From contig JAFTUV010000029.1 in NCBI GenBank assembly GCA_017466065.1, positions 1 to 64,000 on the forward strand: 64,000 nt of DNA. The letters are read 5' to 3'. Of the stretch, positions 1-8,800 are shown one piece after another (position 1 is the first letter of the stretch; each line of letters begins with the position of its first letter). The stretch is from Bacteroidaceae bacterium (GTDB lineage: Bacteria > Bacteroidota > Bacteroidia > Bacteroidales > Bacteroidaceae). The notes beneath the pieces are model-generated. The model had not been told where the DNA came from and ran no database searches. It saw only the letters and a program-made list of their open reading frames with translations. The position numbers were made by a program, and so were the translations under genes.

Positions 1-67
1 ATAAAAAGGTTATCCAACCTTGGCAAGGAAGTACTATATTAAATGAATGTTTTTGCAAATAGAAACT

Positions 68-140
68 GCGGAAATAGCTCAGTTGGTAGAGCACAACCTT
101 GCCAAGGTTGGGGTCGCGAGTTCGAGCCTCGTTTTCCGCT
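68..140 (+). tRNA. tRNA-Gly (GCC)
   Basis: Cloverleaf is readable: acceptor arms GCGGAAA and TTTCCGC, D-arm with AGCTCAGTTGGTAGAGC, anticodon loop TTGCCAA giving anticodon GCC, and T-arm GTTCGAGCC. Discriminator base is T and no CCA is encoded. It is the first of three tRNAs in tandem. Confidence 0.96.
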
Positions 141-175
141 CTTTCGATGAGTGCACCCGTGCGTGTATTTATGTT

Positions 176-256
176 GCCCAGGTGGCGGAATGGTAGACGC
201 GCTCGTTTCAGGTGCGAGTGTTGAGAGACGTGCAGGTTCGAGTCCTGTTCTGGGCA
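176..256 (+). tRNA. tRNA-Leu (CAG)
   Basis: Class II tRNA: acceptor GCCCAGG pairs with TCTGGGC, the D-arm begins TGGCGGAATGGTAGACGCG, the anticodon arm CTCGT-TTCAGGT-GCGAG gives CAG, a short variable arm follows, and the T-arm contains GGTTCGAGTCC. Follows tRNA-Gly by 35 nt. Confidence 0.95.
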
Positions 257-285
257 CCGGTGCTGCACTGCATAGTGAGTAGAAT

Positions 286-369
286 GGAGAAGTGGCGGAA
301 TTGGTAGACGCGCTACTTTGAGGGGGTAGTGACCGTTGGGTCGTGTGAGTTCGAGTCTCATCTTCTTCA
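286..369 (+). tRNA. tRNA-Leu (GAG)
   Basis: Class II tRNA with acceptor GGAGAAG pairing with CTTCTTC (one G-T pair), anticodon stem CTACT/GGTAG around loop TTGAGGG giving GAG, long variable arm, and T-loop GTTCGAGTC. Third of the tRNA cluster. Confidence 0.95.
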
Positions 370-500
370 CTCTAAATAGTTTCAATACAATTAAAATTGC
401 GAAATTTTCGATGCTGACACAGCCGAGAATTTCGTTTTTTTTTGTTTATGGCCGGGTGTTTTATTGGCTCACCTGCAAAAAAAATCATTCTATTAACAAT

Positions 501-800
501 ATGGATATTCGTGAAAAGGTGCTCTCTTCGGCTGGAATTACTGAATTTCAGCGACGAGTGTATGTGGAGTTGCTCAATGTACCGGCGGGTGAAACTATTA
601 CCTATGGGGAACTTGCCCGACGCATAGGTTGTCGCAGTGCGCAAGCTGTGGGGCAGGCACTCAAACGTAATCCTTTTGCTCCTGCGGTGCCGTGTCATCG
701 TGTGATTGCCTCCGATGGCTCATTGGGTGGTTACAATGGCAAGCGGGAAGGGGAGCAGATTGAGCGTAAACGGGCCTTGTTGGAGAAGGAGTTTAAGTAG
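501..800 (+). CDS. Methylated-DNA--protein-cysteine methyltransferase, single-domain
   Basis: 99 residues matching only the C-terminal catalytic domain of the Ada/Ogt/MGMT family. It has the helix-turn-helix stretch with the arginine-finger region (residues 33-55) and the PCHRV active site with acceptor Cys65, followed by the GGYNGKREGE segment. The Cys separates it from ATL proteins, which have Trp there. Established role: suicidal transfer of alkyl groups from O6-alkylguanine. The open frame extends upstream into tRNA-Leu, so the ATG at 501 is chosen; from there it starts MDIREKVL. Lacking the N-terminal ribonuclease-H-like domain is common for MGMT-like proteins of this size. Confidence 0.85.
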   Translation: MDIREKVLSSAGITEFQRRVYVELLNVPAGETITYGELARRIGCRSAQAVGQALKRNPFAPAVPCHRVIASDGSLGGYNGKREGEQIERKRALLEKEFK

Positions 801-1013
801 TAGAACCAGGTGCTTTTTGATAAATTATTGCTGTGTAGTCATTTACCGAAATTTGTCTTGCAGTGATGTTCTTTTTGTAAACATATTCAGGAAAATGTCA
901 ACTAAACAGACTTCTATCTGTCAACCTATTTTAGGAAAATACCTGTCAAAATACTTAATATTTTCTTGTTAACATTTTTTAACGTGGGGGGGTGATTCTT
1001 AATATCTTTAATA

Positions 1014-1021
1014 TACATTTG
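1014..1021 (+). promoter_or_regulatory. Candidate -7 box (TACATTTG) for acetyltransferase
   Basis: Matches the Bacteroidota -7 consensus TAnnTTTG. Transcription would start near 1028, just before the GTG (1042) or ATG (1054) start. No good -33 element is seen. Confidence 0.45.
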
Positions 1022-1041
1022 TCTTGATAAAACTATAATGT

Positions 1042-1632
1042 GTGTTAAAAAATATGAGAGATAAACTTTTAAGGCTCCTAATTCTTCTAAATATACCTAG
1101 GATTTTACCCGTTTGCTTAATGTATAAGACTTTGAGGTATTTTAAGCCGGAGGTGAGAAAGATTGATGCGGATGTTTCAGCTTGGAAACAGTGGAAAAAT
1201 GTTAATTTTATGCCATTTTTCTATTTGTTTGTTGAGTATCCGGAATTTAGGAATGTTGTTTATTATCGTCTGGGTATTTTAAAGAATTTTATTAAGTGGT
1301 TGTATCCTCCTTTAATGCCTCTTTATATACGTTGTCCTAATATTGGGGAGGGATTGATGATACAGCACGGTTTCTCGTCGACAATCGGCGCTGAAAAGAT
1401 TGGTTCTAATTGTAGAGTTTTTCAACAGGTGACAATTGGTTGGAATGGGGGTAAAAGGCCTGTTATTGGGGATAATGTTATAATTTGTTGTGGTGCAAAG
1501 GTTATAGGTGGAATTACTGTCGGCAACAATGTGACTATTGGAGCGAATGCGGTTGTCTGCAAGGATGTACCTGATAATTGTGTGGTGGGTGGTGTACCTG
1601 CTAAGATAATAAAACGCCTTGCCGATAATTAG
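1042..1632 (+). CDS. Hexapeptide-repeat acyltransferase (serine acetyltransferase-like)
   Basis: 196 residues. The C-terminal half (about residues 95-190) is a left-handed beta-helix of hexapeptide repeats (IGEGLMIQH, IGAEKIGSNC, IGDNVIICCGAKVIGG, IGANAVVCKDVPDN) ending in the GGVPAKIIK turn typical of the CysE/WcaB/NodL group. The N-terminal half is a helical extension. The neighbourhood of three glycosyltransferases on the opposite strand suggests acetylation of a surface polysaccharide rather than cysteine synthesis, but this is inference. Start is GTG at 1042 or ATG at 1054; the -7 box at 1014 allows both. Confidence 0.8.
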   Translation: MLKNMRDKLLRLLILLNIPRILPVCLMYKTLRYFKPEVRKIDADVSAWKQWKNVNFMPFFYLFVEYPEFRNVVYYRLGILKNFIKWLYPPLMPLYIRCPNIGEGLMIQHGFSSTIGAEKIGSNCRVFQQVTIGWNGGKRPVIGDNVIICCGAKVIGGITVGNNVTIGANAVVCKDVPDNCVVGGVPAKIIKRLADN

Positions 1633-1703
1633 AAAATCATCAGTTCTTTATTGGTGTTAACGGATGTACGTTGTTATTATGCTTGTGAATTAAGCAGGTG
1701 CTT

Positions 1704-2798
1704 TTATCTCTTCTCCCAAAATTCAATGTATCGGCGAGCTACTTTCTGTGGGTCGTGGTGGCGTTCAATGAATGTGATGCTATCCTGTTGCAATGTCGCA
1801 ATCTGTTCTTTCTGCTCTATGAGGGCTTTCAGTTTGTTGTAAACATCCTGCTCGCCCGGTGTTACGTTTATCATAGGGCGCAGTTCTTTTTCGTCTAAAA
1901 TGTTGTAACACTCTTCTTCGGCACCTCCTACCACTATTTTCCCTTTGCTCATTGCCAGAAGTGCGTTCATTGCGGGTGAGTAGCCGTATAGCTGGTCGAG
2001 GAGAATGTCGCAGTTGTCTATCATTTTCTGGTACTCCTCGAAGGGGAGGCTTTCTGCCTTTAATATTTCGCAGTCGTCGGGGTAGTCGATGGCTATGCGT
2101 TCGAGTGCGCGCAACATAATGTCGGTTCCTTTGTAGCTGCTCCGCTCTTTGTTTATGCCTATGAAGAAGCGTATTTTGCACTTGCTGTCGTATGTGGTGC
2201 CACGGGCGGCTTTTTCGATGGGGAAGGGGATGTAGGTGAGCTTTTCGGAATGCTCTTCCTTGTATACGGCGTAGTATTCGTAAAGCCCCGCTATTATGCC
2301 GTTGCAGTCATTGGCTATGTATTTGTTGAGCGTGGCTTTCGGGGTGTTGGTCCAATCGCTTTTCTGTGCCTCTATGTAGGGACCGGTTATTGGAGAGTCG
2401 CCTATGTTAAAGTCGGAATACCGGAACAGGGGTGGGGTGCTTGTGCAGCCCTTAACCCAATAGGCGTCCATTCCCATTGCGCATAGGAATATTTTTTTAT
2501 TGTTCTTGCGAAGGTAGCGGTATATGGGTAGCAGTCGTTCGGCTTTTAGTTCAAGGAATAGGGGGTTTATGAGTTGTACAACATCGTAGCCGCGTAGCTT
2601 GGGCAGGGTGAGAAGGGTGTCTAATAAAAGTTTTACGCCTCCGAGCTTGCCCTCCTTACGTGTAAGTGAGATGTTGCGTTTGTAGTTTTTCCAAAAATCT
2701 CCGTTGCTTGCGACGCACACTTCGTGCCCGAGTGAGCGTAGTCCCTCGGCCAGTGTCCAATGCACATTGCTGTATTCGCCTATGAGGAGTATTTTCAT
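1704..2798 (-). CDS. Glycosyltransferase, GT-B fold (group 1/family 4-like)
   Basis: 364 residues. N-terminus MKILLIGEYSNVHWTLAEGL is the usual GT-B opening (beta strand and loop contacting the acceptor); the C-terminal half carries the donor-site pattern GTDIMLRALERI and a segment SPAMNALLAMSKGKIVVGG with the E-E that typically holds the nucleotide sugar. No signal peptide or membrane span, so it acts at the cytoplasmic face. Its ATG overlaps the stop of the upstream glycosyltransferase by 4 nt, so the two are translationally coupled. Sugar specificity cannot be read. Confidence 0.8.
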   Translation of the reverse strand: MKILLIGEYSNVHWTLAEGLRSLGHEVCVASNGDFWKNYKRNISLTRKEGKLGGVKLLLDTLLTLPKLRGYDVVQLINPLFLELKAERLLPIYRYLRKNNKKIFLCAMGMDAYWVKGCTSTPPLFRYSDFNIGDSPITGPYIEAQKSDWTNTPKATLNKYIANDCNGIIAGLYEYYAVYKEEHSEKLTYIPFPIEKAARGTTYDSKCKIRFFIGINKERSSYKGTDIMLRALERIAIDYPDDCEILKAESLPFEEYQKMIDNCDILLDQLYGYSPAMNALLAMSKGKIVVGGAEEECYNILDEKELRPMINVTPGEQDVYNKLKALIEQKEQIATLQQDSITFIERHHDPQKVARRYIEFWEKR

Positions 2799-3799
2799 TG
2801 CTTGACGGGTTTATGGTGCGTGGGTATCAATAGGCGCAGAATGTGCAGGCCGAACAGGCTGTTGCCCAGCTTGCGGAACATTTTGTATTTTATGCCGTAG
2901 TTCTGTTTGGCTAACGGGTAGAGCTTGTGTGCCGTAAAATTCTCACGGCAGATGGTGTGAATTTCTTTGGCTTTCTTACCGCTGTGCAGTAGGTTTATTA
3001 TGGTGTCGACAATGAGCATTGTGAGCTTGCGTTGCAGGGCTCTCTTTTGCAGGTTGTTGCTGCGTTCGAGGGTTATGGCCCGAAATGTGCAGAGGTTCTT
3101 TATGACGGTCAGGCTGTCTTGCTCCCTTTTGGCAATGTCGGCAGGTGATTGGCTGCGTGTGATGGATCTTTCCCTTATGTGGTAGTTGTATATGTGTGCA
3201 TCGCTTTCTATGAGCTTTTGTGCGTGGAAGTGTGCCTTGGTGGTGTACTCTTCGTCTTCGTGATAGATGTTCGGGGTGAAGCGTATGCCTTTCTTGTCGA
3301 TGAATTCTTTTTTTATGAAGTAGCAGCAACTGCTGCCGGGCAGATTGTTTGTGAGCATATATACGGCTCCGCTTATGGTGTTACCGAAGCGTACTTTCTG
3401 ATGTGTTCTGCTGACGACTGTTTTGGTGGGGGGCAGTTCTTTGTAGTTGTATCGCAGAATGTCGGGTGTTTCTATTTTTAATTTGTCGATGCATTGCTGC
3501 ATTGCATCGCTTCTTTGCAGGGTGTCGTCGGCGTCGAGGAATATAATGTATTTGCCTTCGGAGGCTTCAATGCCGCTGTTGCGTGCTGCGCCGAGGCCTG
3601 CGTGGTTACATTCTATGAGCTTTATGTTGGCAAACGGGTATGAGACGGCTATCCAGCGGGGAGGAGTGTCCGACCCGTCGTCGATTACTATTATCTCGTA
3701 CTCGTCGACCGAGATTTTAAGGCCCAATATGCTGTCGATGCAACGTCTCAACAGCCTTTGCGAGAGGTTATAGTGGGGTATTATGATGGAGAGAAACAT
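2795..3799 (-). CDS. Family 2 glycosyltransferase
   Basis: 334 residues. GT-A fold signatures: LSIIIPHYN at the N-terminus, VIDDGS near residue 40, GLGAARNSGIEASEGKY and the metal/nucleotide-binding LDADD near residue 92. The C-terminal third is helical and basic, ending in a likely membrane-associated amphipathic tail. Middle gene of a three-gene minus-strand cluster (4789 to 1704), 18 nt after the previous gene and overlapping the next by 4 nt. Likely adds a sugar to a capsule or O-antigen repeat unit. Confidence 0.88.
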   Translation of the reverse strand: MFLSIIIPHYNLSQRLLRRCIDSILGLKISVDEYEIIVIDDGSDTPPRWIAVSYPFANIKLIECNHAGLGAARNSGIEASEGKYIIFLDADDTLQRSDAMQQCIDKLKIETPDILRYNYKELPPTKTVVSRTHQKVRFGNTISGAVYMLTNNLPGSSCCYFIKKEFIDKKGIRFTPNIYHEDEEYTTKAHFHAQKLIESDAHIYNYHIRERSITRSQSPADIAKREQDSLTVIKNLCTFRAITLERSNNLQKRALQRKLTMLIVDTIINLLHSGKKAKEIHTICRENFTAHKLYPLAKQNYGIKYKMFRKLGNSLFGLHILRLLIPTHHKPVKQ

Positions 3800-3817
3800 A
3801 TTCCCGTTGTTTTTTTG

Positions 3818-4789
3818 TTAGCATAGTTTGCGGCTTAACATTGCGTGCAAGCGACTGTGTATGGTGGCACCGAACAAGGCGAGTGTGGTGAACTTTATCT
3901 TGTCGGTAAATGGAATTTCCATCTTGTAAAGTATTTTAAGGCCTATTTTTTCGTTGCCCAACATCGCTGCGGCTTTGTCGTATTCCTCTTTCCGGCCATC
4001 GCTGCAACGGTAGAGGTCGGTGAGCTTGTTTGCGCATCGGAGCAGCAGTTCTTTGGCTTCTTCCTCTAATTTGTATTCGTTCTTTACTTTCTTGTACAGG
4101 TTCACTGTGTTGCGGTATAAGAAGTAGTGGCCTTTGAAGGTGTGTGTGTTCGAGATACTTTTTTCGTGGTCGAGGTAGTAATAGAACCCGCAGTCGGAAT
4201 AATAGACATTGTCGCTGCTTTCGTATAGCATAGGGGTGGTGTAGAGGTCTTCAAATACCTCTCCTTCGGGGAAGCGTATGAAGGCGAACAGGTCGGCACG
4301 GTATATTTTGTTGCAGGCGTATGAGTGGTTGTAGCCTTTGCGCTTTATCCAGTCGATAAAAATGTTTCCGTTGCCTGTTACCTTCTCGGGCTTGAAGGAT
4401 ATTATTTCGCTTTTGGGCGATTCGTAGTGTGTGTTTACGGGGTATTCTATTATGTCAATGTCGGGGTTGGCAAGGAGTATGCGCATATTGTAGTAATATG
4501 TTCCCGATGCTATAATGTCGTCGGCGTCGACGAATGTGATGTATTCTCCGCGTGCTACGGCTATGCCTGCATTGCGTGCCGACGAGAGGCCGCCGTTCTT
4601 CTTGTGTATTACTTTTACTTTGTCGCACTCTTGTGCGTAGCGGTCGCACACTGCACCGCAACCGTCGGGCGAGCCGTCGTCGACGAGGATAAGTTCATAG
4701 TCGGTGTATGTTTGCTGCAAGATGCTCTCGATGCAATTTTGCAGGTGTCGCCTTGCTTTGTAAACCGGAACTATGATGCTTAATTTCAT
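3818..4789 (-). CDS. Family 2 glycosyltransferase
   Basis: 323 residues. Begins MKLSIIVPVYKARRHLQNCI and has VDDGSPDGCG, the GGLSSARNAGIAVARGEY motif and the DxD-type motif FVDADD near residue 90, all typical of GT2 enzymes of the WcaA/EpsJ type. First gene of the minus-strand glycosyltransferase operon; a promoter with both boxes lies immediately upstream (4818-4848). Confidence 0.88.
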   Translation of the reverse strand: MKLSIIVPVYKARRHLQNCIESILQQTYTDYELILVDDGSPDGCGAVCDRYAQECDKVKVIHKKNGGLSSARNAGIAVARGEYITFVDADDIIASGTYYYNMRILLANPDIDIIEYPVNTHYESPKSEIISFKPEKVTGNGNIFIDWIKRKGYNHSYACNKIYRADLFAFIRFPEGEVFEDLYTTPMLYESSDNVYYSDCGFYYYLDHEKSISNTHTFKGHYFLYRNTVNLYKKVKNEYKLEEEAKELLLRCANKLTDLYRCSDGRKEEYDKAAAMLGNEKIGLKILYKMEIPFTDKIKFTTLALFGATIHSRLHAMLSRKLC

Positions 4790-4817
4790 TTATCTGCTCT
4801 TGTTTTTTATTGTACTG

Positions 4818-4848
4818 CGAAGATATTAAAAGCCGAGCGGAATAGCAA
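4818..4848 (-). promoter_or_regulatory. Promoter of the glycosyltransferase operon
   Basis: Minus-strand -7 box TATCTTCG (4818-4825) and -33 TTG (4846-4848) separated by exactly 20 nt, the Bacteroidota sigma-ABfr arrangement. Transcription would start near 4811, 22 nt before the ATG at 4789. Confidence 0.6.
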
Positions 4849-4868
4849 GAAAAAGCGGTGGTTATTTT

Positions 4869-4967
4869 AGAAACTGTTTGAATTTCTAAAAATGTTTTCT
4901 TATAGAAACTGAATCTCTTGCCATTCTTGTTCCAAAAGAATCGGGTTAAATAAATTTTAAACAGTTT
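4869..4967. repeat. Intergenic repeat, copy 1
   Basis: Begins AGAAACTGTTTGAATTTC and ends AATTTTAAACAGTTT in inverted orientation, with an inner hairpin TTTCTA (4883-4888)/TAGAAA (4903-4908). The same layout recurs at 8411-8600 and in parts at 16147 and 58225. No coding potential. Confidence 0.6.
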
Positions 4968-5042
4968 TTTTGCTTTTTGCACGCACTTTTCTGTTTGGGG
5001 CTTTTTGTGTTGCGAAATAGGTGTTTTATTCTATTTTTTCTT

Positions 5043-5050
5043 TATCTTCG
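5043..5050 (+). promoter_or_regulatory. -7 box (TATCTTCG) for the M23 peptidase gene
   Basis: TATCTTCG variant of TAnnTTTG, 18 nt before the ATG at 5068. Its place argues for the start at 5068 and against the in-frame ATG at 5005, which would lie upstream of the transcript. No convincing -33 box. Confidence 0.45.
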
Positions 5051-5067
5051 CAATTGGTTTAGTTTTT

Positions 5068-6744
5068 ATGATAAAGAAAAGGTTTTTAATAATTTATACA
5101 TTTCTGCTGTTTGCCGTGAGCAGTGCAGGGCAGGTGGCCGATGGCTGTTTCTCGCCTCCTTTTGACTTTAAGCACTTTTTAAGCGGGAATTTTGCGGAGT
5201 TGCGCAGCAACCATTTTCACGCGGGGCTCGATTTTAAGACACAGGGTGTTTCGGGGAAGCCTATCAGGGTTATTGCCGATGGGTGTGTCGTGCGGGCAAA
5301 GGTGCAGTATGGCGGTTACGGTCGTGCGCTCTATGTGATGCACGATAATGGGTATATGACTGTTTATGGGCACCTCGACCGTTTCCCTGCATACATAGAC
5401 AAGGAGGTGCGCAGGGAACAGTATGAGTGTGAGGGCTTCCCTGTGGATGTTGCCTTTGAACCGGGACGTTTCAAGGTGAAGCGTGGCGAGGTGTTGGCTT
5501 ATGCCGGAAATAGCGGATATTCGTTCGGGCCCCACCTGCATTTTGAGGTGCGCTCGCCCGATGGTGAGGAACTGTACAATCCTTTGCTCTTCTACGAATC
5601 TATCGTTGACGATGACAGGCCGCCTGTGGCACAGGCTGTTGCCGTTTATCCTCGTGAGGGGCTGGGAGTGCTGAATGGGGGTTCGCAATCGGTGGTGCAG
5701 AAGGTTGTGAATGGTGCTGTGGGTGACACGCTGAATGTTTGGGGCGAGATTGGCTTTGGTATAAAGGCGGTCGATTATATGAGTGGTACTCACAATAAAT
5801 ATGGTGTTTATGAGATAGAATTGCTGGTGGACGATTCGTTGCGCTTTGTTTCGCGTATGGATAATGTGTCGTTTGCCGAGAACAGGCTGATAAACGCTTG
5901 GGCCGATTACGCCCGATTGATGAGCGGAAAGGGGTGGTTCCTGCGCTCCTTTCTGCTTGAAAATAACCCGTTGCGTGCGTTGAAGGCCGATGCTGCGAAT
6001 GGGTGGATAAATGTGTGTGAGGAGAGACTTTATAAGGTGGAGTATCGCTTGCGCGACTATCACGGAAACAGCAGCAGTTATATGTTTGCGGTGAGGGGTG
6101 TGCGTGACGATTTTCCTGTGTCGTTGTCACGGGGTTATAATTTGCGCTGGTATTTGACCAATGAGATTGTGGACGGCGGTTTTTCTCTTATAATCCCCCG
6201 GGGCGCACTCTTTGAAAATGTCAGGGTGGAGGTGCGCGACAGTGTCACGGCCGCAGGTTCGCCGGTTTATATCTTTGGCGATAAAAAAATACCTTTGTGG
6301 CACAGTGCCAAACTCACAATGGTGATACCTCAGCATCTGCTCCCGTTTGCCGGGAAATGTTACATAGAACGCCTGACATCGAAAGGTGGCAGTTCTGTTG
6401 GCGGTGAGAGTGCCAATGGTTATGTAAGTGCCGATATTCTGTTGCTCGACCGCTATGCTGTGGCTGTGGATACTGTTGCTCCGCAGTTGAAGCCTGTGAG
6501 GGAGAAGGAGTGGGGGCGTAACGGCAAGGTGCTGTTCTCTCTTGCCGACAAGGGTAGCGGCCTCGACTCGTATAAGTGCTACATAGATGGGAAGTTTGTG
6601 CTTTTCGAGTATAGCAGCAAGAGTGGGAGGCTTGTGTGCGATTTAAGGCGCGAGAAGGTGACGCGCGGCAAGCACTGCTTAAAGATTGTTGCTACCGACA
6701 GGGTGGGCAACGAAACTGTATTGGAGAGAATTATAAGATATTAA
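5068..6744 (+). CDS. Secreted M23-family (LytM) metallopeptidase
   Basis: 558 residues from the ATG at 5068. Signal peptide MIKKRFLIIYTFLLFAVSSAG, then the LytM fold: zinc ligands H51 and D55 (NHFHAGLDF), the central YGHLD histidine and the GPHLHFEV motif near residue 170. All catalytic residues are present, so it should be an active cell-wall endopeptidase in the periplasm. The remaining roughly 380 residues are beta-rich with no recognised domain except an Ig-like stretch near the C-terminus (DKGSGLDSYKCYIDG). Large C-terminal extensions of this kind are usual in Bacteroidales M23 proteins. The C69 peptidase gene follows after 13 nt, probably one operon. Confidence 0.9.
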   Translation: MIKKRFLIIYTFLLFAVSSAGQVADGCFSPPFDFKHFLSGNFAELRSNHFHAGLDFKTQGVSGKPIRVIADGCVVRAKVQYGGYGRALYVMHDNGYMTVYGHLDRFPAYIDKEVRREQYECEGFPVDVAFEPGRFKVKRGEVLAYAGNSGYSFGPHLHFEVRSPDGEELYNPLLFYESIVDDDRPPVAQAVAVYPREGLGVLNGGSQSVVQKVVNGAVGDTLNVWGEIGFGIKAVDYMSGTHNKYGVYEIELLVDDSLRFVSRMDNVSFAENRLINAWADYARLMSGKGWFLRSFLLENNPLRALKADAANGWINVCEERLYKVEYRLRDYHGNSSSYMFAVRGVRDDFPVSLSRGYNLRWYLTNEIVDGGFSLIIPRGALFENVRVEVRDSVTAAGSPVYIFGDKKIPLWHSAKLTMVIPQHLLPFAGKCYIERLTSKGGSSVGGESANGYVSADILLLDRYAVAVDTVAPQLKPVREKEWGRNGKVLFSLADKGSGLDSYKCYIDGKFVLFEYSSKSGRLVCDLRREKVTRGKHCLKIVATDRVGNETVLERIIRY

Positions 6745-6757
6745 TATATAAGGTTTT

Positions 6758-8401
6758 ATGAAAAGATTTTTTGCAGTAATCGCACTTGTTGCATTGTTTG
6801 TGCAGGGTGCAATCGCCTGTACCAATTTCTTGGTTGGCAAAAAGGCTTCGGCCGATGGCTCGGTGTTTATCTCTTATAGTGCCGATAGTTTCGGAATGAG
6901 CGGTTTTTTGGCTCATTTCCCTGCGGGTGTGCATCCTGCGGGTACTATGCGCGAGGTGTATGACTGGGATAGCGGTCGCTATTTGGGCGCAATTCCCGAA
7001 GCTCCCGTTACCTATAATGTGATTGGAAATATCAATGAGCATCAGGTGGCTATTGCCGAAACAACATTTGGCGGCCGTCCCGAACTTGTTGATACTACGG
7101 GTATCATTGATTATGGTTCGTTGATGTATATTGCCCTGCAACGTTCAAGAACCGCGCGTGAAGCTATCGAAGTGATGACCACTCTGACGCAGAAATATGG
7201 CTATTATAGTGCGGGCGAGAGCTTTTCGATTGCCGACCCAGATGAGGCGTGGATTCTGGAAATGATAGGCAAGGGTAGTGAGAAGGGTACCGTGTGGGTT
7301 GCGGTGCGTGTGCCCGACGATTGTATATCGGCTCACGCCAACCAATCGCGCATACATAAATTTGATATGAAGGATAAGGAGAATGTGATGTACTCCAAGG
7401 ATGTTATAAAGTTTGCCCGTAAAAAGGGTTATTTCAGCGGCAGGGACGAGGAGTTCAGCTTTGCAATGGCCTATTGTCCGCCCGATTTTGGTGCGCTTCG
7501 CTGGTGCGATGCCCGTGCGTGGTCTTTCTTTAATATGTATGCCGATGCTGATATGAGCGAGTATCTGCCTTGGGTGTCGGGCGATGCTTCTGCAACGCCT
7601 ATGCCTCTGTTCTTTAAGCCTAAACAGCCGTTGACTTTGCAGAATGTGCAGGCGGCGATGCGCGACCACTTCGAGGGTACTCCTTTTGATGTTACCACCG
7701 ACCTTGGCGGCGGAATTTATAATATGCCTTATCGTCTTTCGCCGCTTACTTTCGAGTATGAGGGTAAAGAGTATTTTAACGAGCGTCCCGTGTCGACATT
7801 CCAATCGGCGTTTACATTTGTGGCGCAGATGCGTGCTCACCTGCCGCGTGAGATTGGGGGCGTGCTGTGGTTCGGTTGCGACGATGCGAATATGATTGTC
7901 TATACTCCTGTGTATTGCTGTCTCGACCGTGTGCCTGCTTGCTACTCGGCCGGGAATGCCGATCCTGTTACCTTCTCGTGGAATTCCTCATTCTGGGTGT
8001 TCAACTGGGTTTCCAATATGATATATCCAAAATATTCTTTGGTGGTAGATGATATGAAACGTGTGCAGGGCGAGCTTGAAAAGAAATTCTATGATGGCAG
8101 TGTGGCGTTGGAGGCTGAATGGGCCGCCGGGCTTAAAGAGTCGCCTAAATATGCTCTTGCTGCGATAAAGGATTTTTCGTGTGCCTGCGCCGAGGAGGCT
8201 CTTGCGGAGTGGAAGAAGTTTGGCGAATATATTATTGTAAAATATAACGACTTTGTGGTGAAGCCCGAAAAGAATGGCAAGTTTGAGCGCACTTCTACGG
8301 GCATTGGTGCTACGGTTGTTCGTCCGGGCTATCCCGATGCTTATAAAAAACGTTGGGTCGAGGAAACCGGGGGTAAATATTTAATGCCGGTTGCGAAATA
8401 A
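6758..8401 (+). CDS. C69-family dipeptidase (PepD-like)
   Basis: 547 residues. The signal peptide MKRFFAVIALVALFVQGAIA ends right before Cys21, which starts the CTNFLVGKKASADGS motif of C69 peptidases; in this Ntn-hydrolase family the exposed N-terminal Cys is the nucleophile. Further family segments are the TTFGGRPEL region, PDEAWILEMIG and HANQSRI. It should cleave dipeptides in the periplasm, fitting the preceding murein endopeptidase. Cleavage thus both exports and activates the enzyme. Confidence 0.93.
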   Translation: MKRFFAVIALVALFVQGAIACTNFLVGKKASADGSVFISYSADSFGMSGFLAHFPAGVHPAGTMREVYDWDSGRYLGAIPEAPVTYNVIGNINEHQVAIAETTFGGRPELVDTTGIIDYGSLMYIALQRSRTAREAIEVMTTLTQKYGYYSAGESFSIADPDEAWILEMIGKGSEKGTVWVAVRVPDDCISAHANQSRIHKFDMKDKENVMYSKDVIKFARKKGYFSGRDEEFSFAMAYCPPDFGALRWCDARAWSFFNMYADADMSEYLPWVSGDASATPMPLFFKPKQPLTLQNVQAAMRDHFEGTPFDVTTDLGGGIYNMPYRLSPLTFEYEGKEYFNERPVSTFQSAFTFVAQMRAHLPREIGGVLWFGCDDANMIVYTPVYCCLDRVPACYSAGNADPVTFSWNSSFWVFNWVSNMIYPKYSLVVDDMKRVQGELEKKFYDGSVALEAEWAAGLKESPKYALAAIKDFSCACAEEALAEWKKFGEYIIVKYNDFVVKPEKNGKFERTSTGIGATVVRPGYPDAYKKRWVEETGGKYLMPVAK

Positions 8402-8410
8402 TAGAGGTTG

Positions 8411-8600
8411 TTTAAGAAACTGTTTAAATTTCTAAAAAATATTTTTCTTATAGAAGCCGATTGTTTCGCCATTTTTATATTCGAGAATGTCTGTTTCCTT
8501 CTTTTTCGCGGTTATGTAACCCGCTACACGCCCTTAAAAAAGAAATAAACATCCTATCCTCGCTCTATAAAAATTTTGGCGATATAAATTTAAACAGCTT
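8411..8600. repeat. Intergenic repeat, copy 2 (and partial copy 3)
   Basis: Starts AAGAAACTGTTTAAATTTC and ends with the inverted AATTTAAACAGCTTCT near 8600. An inner hairpin lies at 8429-8455. Immediately beyond, 8606-8632 repeats the hairpin with arms TTCCTA/TAGGAA instead of TTTCTA/TAGAAA, a compensatory change. Confidence 0.6.
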
Positions 8601-8705
8601 CTAAATTCCTAAAAAAGGTTTTTATATAGGAAGCGTCTGTTTTGTTGTGTTTTTTATTTTATATATTTTTTAAGGTAAATTTTAACAACTTATAATATAA
8701 ATATA

Positions 8706-8713
8706 TATCTTTG
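8706..8713 (+). promoter_or_regulatory. -7 box (TATCTTTG) for phosphohexomutase
   Basis: Exact TAnnTTTG match about 88 nt before the ATG at 8801, leaving an 80-nt leader with a small hairpin. The -33 region is only T-rich. Confidence 0.5.
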
Positions 8714-8800
8714 TTTCTTGACGGCAAAAGTGTTGCCGGCGAAACAAGATACAATTAACCTTTGATTTGTTTATACAGTATAAACTAAATAGTGTAAATT

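Larger units (their letters stand above)
8402..8800. other. 399-nt gene-free region with repeats and promoter
   Basis: Holds copies of the intergenic repeat (8411-8456 and 8587-8632), an AT-rich tract and the -7 box of the phosphohexomutase gene. A short inverted repeat CGGCAA/TTGCCG lies in the leader near 8722-8738. No open frame looks coding. Confidence 0.7.

Noticed and set aside
336..500. Upstream extension of the methyltransferase frame
   Set aside because: Runs into the tRNA-Leu; no homology before MDIREK.
5179..6063. Minus-strand frame opposite the M23 peptidase
   Set aside because: Antisense with no protein-like pattern; the plus-strand frame has catalytic motifs.
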